The notes below the pieces were generated by a model. That model made no database searches. It had not been told where the DNA came from and saw only the letters and a program-made list of their open reading frames with translations. DNA of 64,000 bases, taken from the NCBI RefSeq assembly GCF_903970965.1, contig NZ_CAJCKW010000005.1, positions 62,001 through 126,000 of the forward strand, read 5' to 3'. Source of the DNA: Aureimonas sp. ME7. Lineage in GTDB: Bacteria; Pseudomonadota; Alphaproteobacteria; Rhizobiales; Rhizobiaceae. Below, one piece after another: positions 25,695 through 34,219 of this stretch. A program made the translations under genes and the position numbers. Position 1 is the first letter of the stretch. Every line of letters begins with the position of its first letter.

Positions 25695-26690
25695 ATGAAC
25701 GAACGCAACATGTCCCGCCGCACGGTTTTGGGAGGCGCGGCCTTGGGCGTGGCGGCCGCAACCGTTGTCGCGCCTGCCCGAGCGCAGGAAAGCGCGGCGC
25801 AAAGTGAACCTGTCCTGCGCGACCCCCGTACGAAATACACCAACGAGCCGTTTCCCGAGCAGAAGCAGCCCTGGCCGGCCCTCCAGTCGAAGATGAACCC
25901 CGTGCCCGACTGCGGCGAAACGAGCTACAAGGGCTCGGGGAAGCTAACGGGCCGGCGCGCCCTCGTCACCGGCGGCGACAGCGGTATCGGCCGGGCGGCG
26001 GCGATCGCGTTTGCGCGCGAGGGCGCGGACGTCGCGATCAACTATCACCCGGACGAGGAAGCGGACGCGCAGGATGTCGTCCGCTTGATCCGTGACGCCG
26101 GGCGCAAGGCCGTCGCCATTCCTGCCGACATCCGCACGCTGGAGGCCTGCGAGGGCGTCGTCGCCAAGGCGGTGGCCGAGCTCGGCGGGCTCGATCTCCT
26201 CGTCAACAATGCGGCCTACCAGCAGAGCAAGGAAGACATCCTCGAAATCAGCGACGAGCAGTTCGTTCGCACCTACGAGACCAACGTCTTCCATACGTTC
26301 CGCTTTTCCAAGGCCGCCATTCCGAACCTTCCGGCCGGTGCCTCGATCATCAACACCGTCTCGGTGAACTCCTACGACCCCGGCGAGGAACTGATCGACT
26401 ACGCCTCCACCAAGGCCGCGATCCTCAACCTGACGAAGGGAATGGCCAAGCAACTCGCCAAGAAGGGCATCCGCGTCAACGCGGTGTCGCCGGGCCCCGT
26501 CTGGACGCCGCTGCAGGTCGCGGGCGGGCAGTTGCCGGGCACCATGGGCGAGTTCGGGCAGGACACGCCGCTCGGGCGGGCCGGCCAGCCCGCCGAACTC
26601 GCCTCGCTCTACGTCGCCTTGGCATCGGACGAGTCGAGCTTCAGCACCGGCACCGTGGTCGGCGCCCATGGCGGCGACGGCAATCCGTAG
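25695..26690 (+). CDS. Short-chain dehydrogenase with a twin-arginine signal
   Basis: A 331-residue SDR oxidoreductase. The N-terminus holds a twin-arginine signal (MSRRTVLGG, Arg8-Arg9; hydrophobic run; probable cut after ARA at residue 30). Then comes a YTNEPFPEQKQPWP segment shared with stress-type SDRs. The nucleotide motif is GGDSGIG (93-99), NNAAY begins at 171, and the catalytic YxxxK is Tyr236/Lys240. It would reduce or oxidise an unknown carbonyl or alcohol with NAD(P), apparently after export to the periplasm already folded. It is a close paralog of the gene at 26789, faces it, and shares a terminator with it. GGAAC at 25587-25591 could be a stress-sigma -35. Confidence 0.87.
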   Translation: MNERNMSRRTVLGGAALGVAAATVVAPARAQESAAQSEPVLRDPRTKYTNEPFPEQKQPWPALQSKMNPVPDCGETSYKGSGKLTGRRALVTGGDSGIGRAAAIAFAREGADVAINYHPDEEADAQDVVRLIRDAGRKAVAIPADIRTLEACEGVVAKAVAELGGLDLLVNNAAYQQSKEDILEISDEQFVRTYETNVFHTFRFSKAAIPNLPAGASIINTVSVNSYDPGEELIDYASTKAAILNLTKGMAKQLAKKGIRVNAVSPGPVWTPLQVAGGQLPGTMGEFGQDTPLGRAGQPAELASLYVALASDESSFSTGTVVGAHGGDGNP

Positions 26691-26705
26691 GCACAAGCCA
26701 TAATG

Positions 26706-26740
26706 AAAGGCCGGCGCATCGATGAGATGCGCCGGCCTTT
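26706..26740. terminator. Strong bidirectional Rho-independent terminator
   Basis: A perfect 15-bp stem: AAAGGCCGGCGCATC (26706-26720) and its reverse complement (26726-26740), with loop GATGA. The stem ends in AAA/TTT on either side, so it can stop transcription from both of the converging dehydrogenase genes. Confidence 0.92.
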
Positions 26741-26788
26741 CCCCTTCGAAGTCGGCGAGCCGCGGATCGGCTCGCCGACAAGCGGTCG

Positions 26789-27682
26789 TCAGGCGACGCC
26801 CGCGCCGCCGGTGATGCCGTAGACTTCGCCGGAAATGTAGCTGCCCTCCTGGCTGGCGAGGAGCACGTAGATCGGCGCGCATTCCACCGGCTGGCCCGGC
26901 CGACCGAAGGCGCTCTCGGCCCCGAACTTCTGAACCTTCTCCTGCGGCTGGCCGCCGCTCGACTGGAGCGCCGTCCAGAACGGGCCCGGCGCCACCACGT
27001 TGGCGCGGATGCCCTTCTCGATCAGTTGCGCGGCCAGCGCCTTGGTGTAGGCAACGATGCCCGCTTTGGTGGTGGCGTAGTCGAGGAGAATGGCGGACGG
27101 GTCGTAGGCCTGGACCGAAGCGGTGGTGATCACCGATGCGCCGGGCGGAAGATGCGGCACGGCGGCCTGCGCGATCCAGTGCATGGCGTAGAGGTTGGTC
27201 TTCAGCGTCTTGTCGAAGTCCTCCGACGTCACCTTCGAGATGTCCTCGCGATTCTGCTGCCGGCCGGCGTTGATGACGAGGATGTCGATCCCGCCGAGTT
27301 CCTTGGCCGTGCGCTCGACCAGTTCGCGCGACCAGCTTTCCTGCGTGATGTCGCCGGGCAGCGCGAGAGCCTTGCGCCCTTCCGCTTCGATCAGCCCGAT
27401 CACTTCGCGCGCGTCGCTTTCTTCGCTGTCGAGATACGAGATCGCCACATCGGCGCCTTCGCGCGCGAAGGCGATGGCGACGGCGCGACCGATGCCGCTG
27501 TCGCCGCCCGTGATTAGAGCGCGGCGTCCTTGAAGTCGACCCGAGCCCTTGTAGCTCGTTTCGCCGTGGTCCGGCACGGGGTCCATCTTGGCCGCCAGCC
27601 CCGGCACGGGCTGCGGCTGGCGCGGGAACGGGGGCTGCGGATACTGCTGACGGGGGTCCTGCATGGTGAGGCGATCGGTCAA
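26789..27682 (-). CDS. Short-chain dehydrogenase/reductase (stress-type, cytoplasmic)
   Basis: An SDR of about 297 residues without signal peptide. The extended N-terminus (QYPQPPFPRQPQPVPG, then MDPVPDHGETSYKGSG) is followed by GGDSGIG (59-65), INAG (137-140), Ser189 and the catalytic pair Tyr202/Lys206. The layout matches general-stress-type SDRs. I chose TTG at 27682 because AAGGACG lies eight bases upstream; the ATG at 27664, six codons further in, lacks a visible ribosome-binding site. It is paralogous to the Tat-type gene on the other side of the terminator. The substrate is unknown. Confidence 0.85.
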   Translation of the reverse strand: MTDRLTMQDPRQQYPQPPFPRQPQPVPGLAAKMDPVPDHGETSYKGSGRLQGRRALITGGDSGIGRAVAIAFAREGADVAISYLDSEESDAREVIGLIEAEGRKALALPGDITQESWSRELVERTAKELGGIDILVINAGRQQNREDISKVTSEDFDKTLKTNLYAMHWIAQAAVPHLPPGASVITTASVQAYDPSAILLDYATTKAGIVAYTKALAAQLIEKGIRANVVAPGPFWTALQSSGGQPQEKVQKFGAESAFGRPGQPVECAPIYVLLASQEGSYISGEVYGITGGAGVA

Positions 27683-27718
27683 GTGTGTCGTCCTTCTTGG
27701 AAGAGGTGTCCGCCCCTT

Positions 27719-27769
27719 AAGGGTGCGAACGCCGCTCGCGTTCCGAAGGCGCTCGCGGCGTTCACCCTT
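27719..27769. repeat. Imperfect inverted repeat between divergent SDR and Gre-factor genes
   Basis: AAGGGTG-CG-AACGCCG (27719-27734) pairs with CGGCGTTCACCCTT (27756-27769) apart from a two-base bulge, around a 21-base GC-rich loop. It sits between two divergent genes, so it may be an operator or part of a leader. It lacks a T-run. Confidence 0.45.
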
Positions 27770-27879
27770 CAGCGTTCGGGAACCCTTTTCCCGTTTCGCG
27801 CGTCCGTAGACGATCGGAGGAACGCCCGGTGCCAGCCGCCGGGTCTTAGACCGGAGCCCATCGAAGAAAGATCCGCACC

Positions 27880-28347
27880 ATGGCCCAAGCTTTTGTCCGC
27901 GAGATCGACGACGCACCTCCCCCGCCGCTGCCCGAGCATCCGGTCAGCCCGCATGCGAATTTCGTCACCGCGCGCGGCGCTTCGCTGATCGAGAAGAAGC
28001 TCGAGGAGCTACGGGACAAGCTATCCAACGAGATCGACCACGAGATGGAGATGCTTCTGGCGCGCGATCTGCGCTATTGGCAGACACGCCGCGCGACCAT
28101 GCAGGTGCTGGGCCCGGACCCGGCATCCGATACCGTCGCCTTCGGCTCGCGCGTCACGATCTCGCGCCGAGGCCAGACGACGACGCTGCGCATCGTCGGC
28201 GAGGACGAGGCGGACCCTGCGATCGGCCTGATCGGCTGGACCGCACCGCTCGCGCGTGCTCTGCAGGGGGCGAGCGAGGGCGAGGAGGTCGAGTTCTTCG
28301 CCCCGGGTCACCGGGAAACGGTGGAGATTCTTGCCGTCGGCGCTTGA
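27880..28347 (+). CDS. Gre-family transcription factor lacking the usual acidic tip
   Basis: A 155-residue protein of the GreA/GreB superfamily. After a Pro-rich start (DDAPPPPLPEHPVSPH) it has the Gre opening VTARGASLIEKKLEEL, a short coiled coil, and an FKBP-like C-terminal domain from about residue 82 (AFGSRVTISRRGQ, then IGLIGWTAPLARALQGASEGEEVEF). GreA carries GDLSENAEY at the coiled-coil tip, with Asp and Glu for transcript cleavage. Here the equivalent region reads ARDLRYWQTRR (61-71). It should still bind in the RNA polymerase secondary channel, but cleavage stimulation looks doubtful. The 197 bases upstream hold an inverted repeat and GGAAC at 27779-27783. Confidence 0.82.
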   Translation: MAQAFVREIDDAPPPPLPEHPVSPHANFVTARGASLIEKKLEELRDKLSNEIDHEMEMLLARDLRYWQTRRATMQVLGPDPASDTVAFGSRVTISRRGQTTTLRIVGEDEADPAIGLIGWTAPLARALQGASEGEEVEFFAPGHRETVEILAVGA

Positions 28348-28365
28348 GCGCAGGCCCTTCGTTCG

Positions 28366-30756
28366 TCAGTTCGGATAGCGGCCCAGCGCTTGGTTCAGGG
28401 CCGTCAGACCCCGTGCGCCCTCGCTGCTGCCCGAGCGAGACACGGCGGAGAACACGCGCTCGGCGTCGGCGTAGCGTCGAAGCTCGAGATAGGCGTAGCC
28501 ACGCAGAACCATGAGATCGAGGCGCTCGGGTGCGATCCGGGCCCGCTCGTCGAGGGCCTGCAGAGCCTCGACCGGACGCTTGGCCTCGAACGCGCTCGTG
28601 GCGCGGGCGCTGAGGATCGCGATGTTCAATTCGTTGCGCCGCTGCACGGGCTGGGGCGCGCGCGACGCCGCGATCGCTGCCCGATCGCTGACGCCGAGGC
28701 GCAGGTAAGCGAGGCTTTCGCCATAGGCCGAGTCCTGCCGCGTCCGGCCATTGCCGCGTCGCGCGGCGCTTTCGAACGCTGCGGCGGCTTCCAGCGAGCG
28801 GTTGAGGTTCAGGAGACACCAGCCCCGGGCCATGGACGCGTCGGGCGACAGGGTCGAGGGCTCGACCTGCCCCGCACAGCCTCGCTGACCACCCCCGCCC
28901 CCGCCTTGTGCGGGTGCCGCGCTACGGGCGGGACGCGCCGCCGCCCGGCGAACGGCTGGGGCGGTCTCGGCCCGCGGCTCCGGCGTCTCGTCATAAATGG
29001 CGGCGGTTGCGGGTGAGCTCGCAGGGATCGCCGGCTGGACCGGTGCGAAGGCAGCGGTGCTCGAAGGTAGTGCGGCAGGTGCGACGGCAACGGCCGCGAC
29101 CGCCGGCGACGACGCGATCGCGGGAGGCGGCCCGCCGTTCCCCTCGCGCGCAGCCTGGGCGGCCGCCACCTCGGCCTGGTCCGGGCGGCCGATCGCCGCG
29201 ATCCGGGGCGAGCGGGCGGCCCATTGCCGCTGCAGCGCGGAAAGGCCGACGGTTTCGCCGACGCGCTGGCGCACGAGGGCAAGGCCGTAGGCCGACTGCT
29301 CGTCATCGCTCTTCCAGCCGAGCGCCGTGGCGAACCATTGCCCTGCGGTCTGGAACTGGTTCAGCCCGTAGGCATACCAGCCGAGCTGCTGGGCGCTGGC
29401 CGCATCCCGCCCCTCGCCGACGGCGCCGACGATACGGGTGAGAACGGCGGGATCGAGCGTTTGCCCGGCGCTGGCGGCCAGAAGATTGGCAGCCGCAGCC
29501 AGATACACGGCCTTCGCCCCGTCCGACGTGGTGCGATAGTCCGCCATCGCGGCTTCGGCTTCGGCAAAGCGCCCGGCGGAGATGAGCGACAGCGCATAGC
29601 CCTGCGAGATCGTCGCGCTGTCGGCGCGCTCGCGAGCCCGGGTGAAGGATTTCAGCGCATTCGCCTCGTCGTTCCGACGATAGGCGTACCAGCCCAAGAG
29701 CTCGTCGTCGGACGCTTGACCGTCCGTCGCGTCCGCCAGGCGGCGGATCAGTTCGAGATCGGCCGGTGCGACGGTGACGGACGCGTCGTCGGCCGCCGAC
29801 ACGAGGCTGGCCCTGGCGAGATCGGCGCGAACCGAGGTGAACTCGCCGACCCCGTCCGGCCCGGTCCGCTCGGTCGCCAGAAGCGCGTCGAGATCGGGAC
29901 GCTTCAGGCGCTGGGTCGCCATCTGCATCGTGGCGAGGCGTTCACCGGCGTCGTTGCAGTTGGTCAGGACGTAGAGATAGGCGTCCTTCGCCCGTTCCGG
30001 CCGGCCGGTCTCGGCGAAGGCGCGCGCCACGCGCCACAGGACGTCCACCTCCGAGCAGGTCAGAAGGCTCGGCGTGTCCGCCGCCAGGCGGATCACGGTC
30101 TGGTACTGCTGGAGATTGGAAGCGTTGACGAGCTGTAGTCGCGCTTCGGCAACGTTCAGCCGCTCGATGAGATCGGCCGGCGGCTGCCAGTTCGGCTGGC
30201 TCTGCGTGCGCGCGGCGATCGCCTCGCGCGCCTGCGCGAACTGCCCCTGCGCATAAAGCTGCCAGATACGATCGAGCTCCGGGTCGCCCTGGGGTGCGGA
30301 GGACGCCGCCTCCAACGGATTTTCCGGTGGTTGCCAGTTCGGATAAAGCGCCTTGAGCCGAGCGATCTCGGCTTCCAGCCGACGCGTGTCGCCCTGCTGC
30401 GCGAAATAACGGAGCGCCGTCAGGTCGATGGCCGGCGGCGCATCGGCCGGAGCCGCAGCACCTGCGGGAGCGGGCGCGGCACTCGCGGCCGGCGCCTGTG
30501 CGGTGGTCGGCGCTGGAGGGGCCGTACCCGGCGAAGGGGCAGGCGCTGCGGGGCTTGCCGGCGGGGAAAAGGCCTGCGCGATCCGCGTCGAGGCCGGGTC
30601 CGCCAGCAACTCGGCGGAAGCGCCCAAAGCCGGTTTGACGCCCATCGTCAGAGCGCTTCCGATCGGTGTCACCGACGCATCCTCGCCCCAGCCGCGCATG
30701 GCGAAGGCGAAGGCCGCGACCGCGCAAACGGCGACGGTGGTTCTCAACGCAGACAT
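28366..30756 (-). CDS. TPR-type cellulose operon accessory protein, periplasmic
   Basis: A 796-residue protein with an N-terminal signal-like segment, a low-complexity Pro/Ala linker (about 65-108) and then TPR-like helical repeats (from about 110 to 500). A second Pro/Ala linker (about 530-635) precedes a final TPR block (about 640-790). It is the last gene of the bcs operon; its ATG overlaps the endoglucanase stop by 13 bases. The place and TPR content match the periplasmic part of BcsC, but no C-terminal outer-membrane barrel follows. It may scaffold cellulose export with a barrel encoded elsewhere. The N-terminal segment could be an anchor rather than a cleaved signal. Confidence 0.75.
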   Translation of the reverse strand: MSALRTTVAVCAVAAFAFAMRGWGEDASVTPIGSALTMGVKPALGASAELLADPASTRIAQAFSPPASPAAPAPSPGTAPPAPTTAQAPAASAAPAPAGAAAPADAPPAIDLTALRYFAQQGDTRRLEAEIARLKALYPNWQPPENPLEAASSAPQGDPELDRIWQLYAQGQFAQAREAIAARTQSQPNWQPPADLIERLNVAEARLQLVNASNLQQYQTVIRLAADTPSLLTCSEVDVLWRVARAFAETGRPERAKDAYLYVLTNCNDAGERLATMQMATQRLKRPDLDALLATERTGPDGVGEFTSVRADLARASLVSAADDASVTVAPADLELIRRLADATDGQASDDELLGWYAYRRNDEANALKSFTRARERADSATISQGYALSLISAGRFAEAEAAMADYRTTSDGAKAVYLAAAANLLAASAGQTLDPAVLTRIVGAVGEGRDAASAQQLGWYAYGLNQFQTAGQWFATALGWKSDDEQSAYGLALVRQRVGETVGLSALQRQWAARSPRIAAIGRPDQAEVAAAQAAREGNGGPPPAIASSPAVAAVAVAPAALPSSTAAFAPVQPAIPASSPATAAIYDETPEPRAETAPAVRRAAARPARSAAPAQGGGGGGQRGCAGQVEPSTLSPDASMARGWCLLNLNRSLEAAAAFESAARRGNGRTRQDSAYGESLAYLRLGVSDRAAIAASRAPQPVQRRNELNIAILSARATSAFEAKRPVEALQALDERARIAPERLDLMVLRGYAYLELRRYADAERVFSAVSRSGSSEGARGLTALNQALGRYPN

Positions 30757-31790
30757 TCCGGGTGGACCTCCGTCAGGTGAGCCAGCGTCAGAAGATGCAG
30801 CGTCGAGGGATAGTAGAGGGTGGACGTATAGGTTCGTAGGTCCGGCGGCACCGGCACCTCATCGAGCACGCAGGCGACGGCAGCCGGAATGATCCGATAG
30901 CCGGGCTCGGTCAGCGCCTCGCGCGTCGTGTCGGTGGCAAGATCGACGATCCGCACCGCGCCGTTCGGGTCGGTCATCGCGCTTGCCATCTTGCGCAGGA
31001 TGGCCTCGTCCCCATCGCCCGCGCGCAGGAGATAAAGCGGGATGCGCAGCGCGTTGTAGCCGAACTCGGCGGGAAAGCCGTCCGCCGGGCGCGCGATGCG
31101 CGCGACCGATAGCCATTCGGGCGGCAGCGACGAGTCACTCAAAACCGAAGCGAGAAGCGCCTTGCCGCCGTCCACCGCGCCCTTCCAGTCGTAGTTCGGC
31201 GCCAGCGCGGCCAGATCGTCGAACGCTTCGAACACCCAGTAGGACAGGTTGACCACGGGACCGTCGGCGCGCTCGCCCCGGTCGAAGCCGGTGACGGCCG
31301 GCCGCAGCAGGGTATGATCCTCGTTGATGAAGAGAAGGCGCGAGCCGATCGAGTCGGCCAGCGAAGCGGCCGCCTCTGTCAGATCCGGGCGCTGCCACAA
31401 GGCACCGCCCCGGGCCAAGGCGTAGGCGATCAGGATGTCACCGTCGCTGGCATCGTTGAGATCGGTGACCGGAGGCTGCTGGCCCGGCGTCCAGCGCCAG
31501 GCCGCGAGCCCGTCGTCGCGCACCAGGAGCTGCGTGCGCGTGAAGCTCCAGATTCTGTCGAAGTTGGCGGCGTCGTCGGCGAGAACGGCCAGCAGCAGAC
31601 CGTAGCCCTGTCCCTCGCTGTGGCTGATATTGCCGTTGCCGGTATCGACGATGCGTCCGTCCTCGCCCAGGAAACTCTGCCGATAGGCGGCCCAGGCGTC
31701 GGGGGGGATCACAGGCGCGGCAAGCGCCGGGATGGAAGAGGCAATCAACGCCAAGGCTGCAAGCCCTTTCGAGACGATCCCGCACATCAT
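30744..31790 (-). CDS. bcsZ: Periplasmic endo-1,4-beta-glucanase, GH8 (BcsZ)
   Basis: A 348-residue glycoside hydrolase family 8 enzyme with a signal peptide (cleavage near ALAAP, about residue 25). The catalytic acid is Glu59 in SHSEGQGYGLLLAVLADD, and the Asp-rich DASDGDILIAYAL (Asp116/Asp118) contains the base region. BcsZ trims nascent cellulose in the periplasm and affects fibre quality. The ATG at 31790 overlaps the bcsB stop (ATGA), and a second in-frame ATG follows directly. Its 3' end overlaps the TPR gene. Length and motifs match BcsZ well. Confidence 0.92.
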   Translation of the reverse strand: MMCGIVSKGLAALALIASSIPALAAPVIPPDAWAAYRQSFLGEDGRIVDTGNGNISHSEGQGYGLLLAVLADDAANFDRIWSFTRTQLLVRDDGLAAWRWTPGQQPPVTDLNDASDGDILIAYALARGGALWQRPDLTEAAASLADSIGSRLLFINEDHTLLRPAVTGFDRGERADGPVVNLSYWVFEAFDDLAALAPNYDWKGAVDGGKALLASVLSDSSLPPEWLSVARIARPADGFPAEFGYNALRIPLYLLRAGDGDEAILRKMASAMTDPNGAVRIVDLATDTTREALTEPGYRIIPAAVACVLDEVPVPPDLRTYTSTLYYPSTLHLLTLAHLTEVHPECLR

Positions 31791-34219
31791 CTCTGCCCCA
31801 GCGACCGGACGAAGACCGTCGTAGCGACGCCCAGAAGCAGCGCCACGGCCACGATCAGCGAAGCGTAGGACAGGACGTTTTCGGAAAGCCAGTTCGCCGC
31901 GATCAAGCGAACATTGGCGAGCGAGAGCGGCTGCGTCGTGATGAAGGTCACCTCCCCGATCGGCTGGCTGGTCATCGTGGATCTTGCGCCGTCGTAGCTC
32001 GAAACACGGCCCGCAAGTTGCACCCAGTTGCTGTCGCGAACCAGGAGATTGATCCCCTCGTTCAGCGCAGCGGTGCTCGGCGCCGCGATCACGGTCCAAA
32101 CACTGCCGCTCGTCGTCCCCTCGCCCTGGCCCACCACGAGCGCCGATCCGTCGCCCGGAGCAAACGGCTGGCTGTCCCTCGGGATCAGCCGCAATCCATC
32201 CGCTTCGATCGAGAAGGTCGTGCGCAGCCAGTCCATCGCGCCGTCCACTCTCGCCGCCCAGCCTTCCGACGTGTCGAACTGCTCGCGCCAGCGATCGAGA
32301 GTCAGACCGTCCGAGGCGGCCGGCGCTGGCCCCTGTCCGCCCCACTGCACGGCGCTGGCGGGATCGATGTTGGCGCGCGCCAGGACGGCGGGCGCGATCT
32401 GGCGCGGCGTGCCGATGAAGAGCGCGCGGGTGCTGGTCTGGGGAAGAACGTCGCGAACCGCGATCGGAATGACGTGCCCGGCCGCAAAGGCGAGGCGACC
32501 GACCACGCTGGCCGCCGCCGAAAGCCCGGCCGCGCGATCGTCGGGCAGGACGACGTCCACCGGCTCGCGGGCCGTGTTGTAGGGAAATCCGACGCCCTGG
32601 AAGGCGGAAAGGTCCGGCACGCGCGCGATCCGGGCGAAATCGGGAATCTCGATCCGCGAGGAGTCGAACAGGGCGAAGCGCGGAACGTCCTGCCCCGGCG
32701 TTCCCGGCGCGCAGGCCTCGTCGGCCCGAGTCAGGAGATTGGCCTCCAGCGCGATCGTGTTGGCGCCGGGGCGCAGGTGGCGCATCGTCATGCGCAGCGG
32801 AAACTCGTCGAGATATCCCGCTCCGCCGCCACCGATCGGCAGCGTCGTCGCGATGTTGCCGTTGACATAGAGGTTGATCAGGCTGCCGGGCAGGATCTCG
32901 CGGCTATAGGCGGCGTCGATGCGCATGACCGCCTCGCCATAGGCCTCGGCGAAGAAGTCGCCGGGAACGGCCAGCGCGAACTCGGTGCGGAAGCGCCGTC
33001 CGGCGAACTCCTGCGAGGCGACGCCGAGATCGCGGAACGACACGGCCCCGCCTTCGCGCACCAGAAGCGCGTCCGGCTGCCGCAAGGCGGGGTTCATCAC
33101 GGCCGGGCGAGGCGGCGAGTCCGCGTCGCCCGCAAACGAGACGACCCGCTCGACGCCCGCGCGCACGTCATCCCATCCGTTGCCCGTGACGGCAAGCACG
33201 CTGGAACCGTCGGCGCGCTTCAGAAAGCCGTTCGCGCTCGTTGCCGCTCCCTCGAGCCCACCGAGCGCGTCGCCGAGTGCGCCGACGGGGCCGACCACGA
33301 CATCCAGCGTGCCGGCACGCTCTTCCGGCAGGGGACCCTGGATCACCTCGACGGATTGGTTGGGCATGCCGACGACGATGGATAGTGCCTGCGCCAGACG
33401 AAGGACCGTCGCGCTGGCGTCGCCCAGTTCGCCATCCGGCACGGTGAGGCGGATGCGGGTCAGGCCCTGCGTGTCGAGGCCGGTGGCGCGCAGATCGTCC
33501 AACCGGCGAGGGGCGAAACTGGCCGCCGGTCCGTCGAACTCCAGAAAGCTGCGCGTCGAATCGAACGTCGTCCAGAGATCGTAGGTGGAGGCGACGGTGC
33601 AGTCGGTCCGATGGCGGAGCTTGGTTTCCAGCGTCAGCGTGTTGAGCCCCGGTCGCAGGAGGCCGGCGGGAACCGCTGCGGCGAGATCCTTCACGCTGTC
33701 GGACGAGGCCACGGGCTCCTGAACCAGCGCCGTGTCGTTGATCAGGAAGCGAAGCTGCGACGTTTCCGGCGCGGCCAGGACCGCGTTCTGGTAGGCCAGT
33801 TGCAGGCGGGAAGCCGCTTCCGCTTCCTCGCGCGTCAAGTAGATCGCCCAGCTGCGCCGATCGATCTCGCCCGAAAGGGAAAGCTCCGATCCGGCAAACA
33901 GGTATCGCCGCCATGGCGAGGCTGCAGCCGCCGCGCCCGGCGCGTCGGCTGGACTGGCTGGGGCGGTCGCCGCGGCAGCCGGACTTGGCGGTGCGACGGG
34001 CGGGGACGCGACAGGAGGGCTCGCGGGGGAGGCTGGTGCGGTCTGCACCGGAGCCGGGGCCGGGCTCGAAGGGTGGACGGAATCCGCGCTCGGGGCGGCC
34101 GGAGGGCTGGCGGGGGCGGATGGGCCCCGTTCGGCACCCATGTCGAAGGGTGCGGTCTGGGCAAGAGCCGGGCCGGCGAGGAAGGCCAGAAGCAGAAGGG
34201 CGTTGGCGCGGGGCAACAT
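31787..34219 (-). CDS. bcsB: Cellulose synthase periplasmic subunit (BcsB)
   Basis: An 810-residue BcsB protein that guides the glucan through the periplasm and anchors the synthase. A signal peptide (MLPRANALLLLAFLAGPALA) is followed by a long Pro/Ala-rich linker (about 30-98). The jelly-roll and flavodoxin-like domains of BcsB occupy about 100-760, with NGNIATTLPIGGGGAGYLD typical of the family. A single C-terminal membrane helix lies at about 780-802 (ASLIVAVALLLGVATTVFV). The ATG at 34219 shares one base with the bcsA stop (TGATG), so synthesis of the A and B subunits is coupled. Confidence 0.9.
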   Translation of the reverse strand: MLPRANALLLLAFLAGPALAQTAPFDMGAERGPSAPASPPAAPSADSVHPSSPAPAPVQTAPASPASPPVASPPVAPPSPAAAATAPASPADAPGAAAAASPWRRYLFAGSELSLSGEIDRRSWAIYLTREEAEAASRLQLAYQNAVLAAPETSQLRFLINDTALVQEPVASSDSVKDLAAAVPAGLLRPGLNTLTLETKLRHRTDCTVASTYDLWTTFDSTRSFLEFDGPAASFAPRRLDDLRATGLDTQGLTRIRLTVPDGELGDASATVLRLAQALSIVVGMPNQSVEVIQGPLPEERAGTLDVVVGPVGALGDALGGLEGAATSANGFLKRADGSSVLAVTGNGWDDVRAGVERVVSFAGDADSPPRPAVMNPALRQPDALLVREGGAVSFRDLGVASQEFAGRRFRTEFALAVPGDFFAEAYGEAVMRIDAAYSREILPGSLINLYVNGNIATTLPIGGGGAGYLDEFPLRMTMRHLRPGANTIALEANLLTRADEACAPGTPGQDVPRFALFDSSRIEIPDFARIARVPDLSAFQGVGFPYNTAREPVDVVLPDDRAAGLSAAASVVGRLAFAAGHVIPIAVRDVLPQTSTRALFIGTPRQIAPAVLARANIDPASAVQWGGQGPAPAASDGLTLDRWREQFDTSEGWAARVDGAMDWLRTTFSIEADGLRLIPRDSQPFAPGDGSALVVGQGEGTTSGSVWTVIAAPSTAALNEGINLLVRDSNWVQLAGRVSSYDGARSTMTSQPIGEVTFITTQPLSLANVRLIAANWLSENVLSYASLIVAVALLLGVATTVFVRSLGQR

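Noticed and set aside
25500-25700. EcfG-type stress promoter upstream of the Tat-type dehydrogenase
   Set aside because: GGAAC is present at 25587-25591, but the -10 position reads CGCTT rather than CGTT, so the match is too weak to call.
26706-26740. Possible repeat unit of a CRISPR array or mobile-element end
   Set aside because: A single perfect hairpin between convergent genes, with AAA/TTT ends; it is a terminator.
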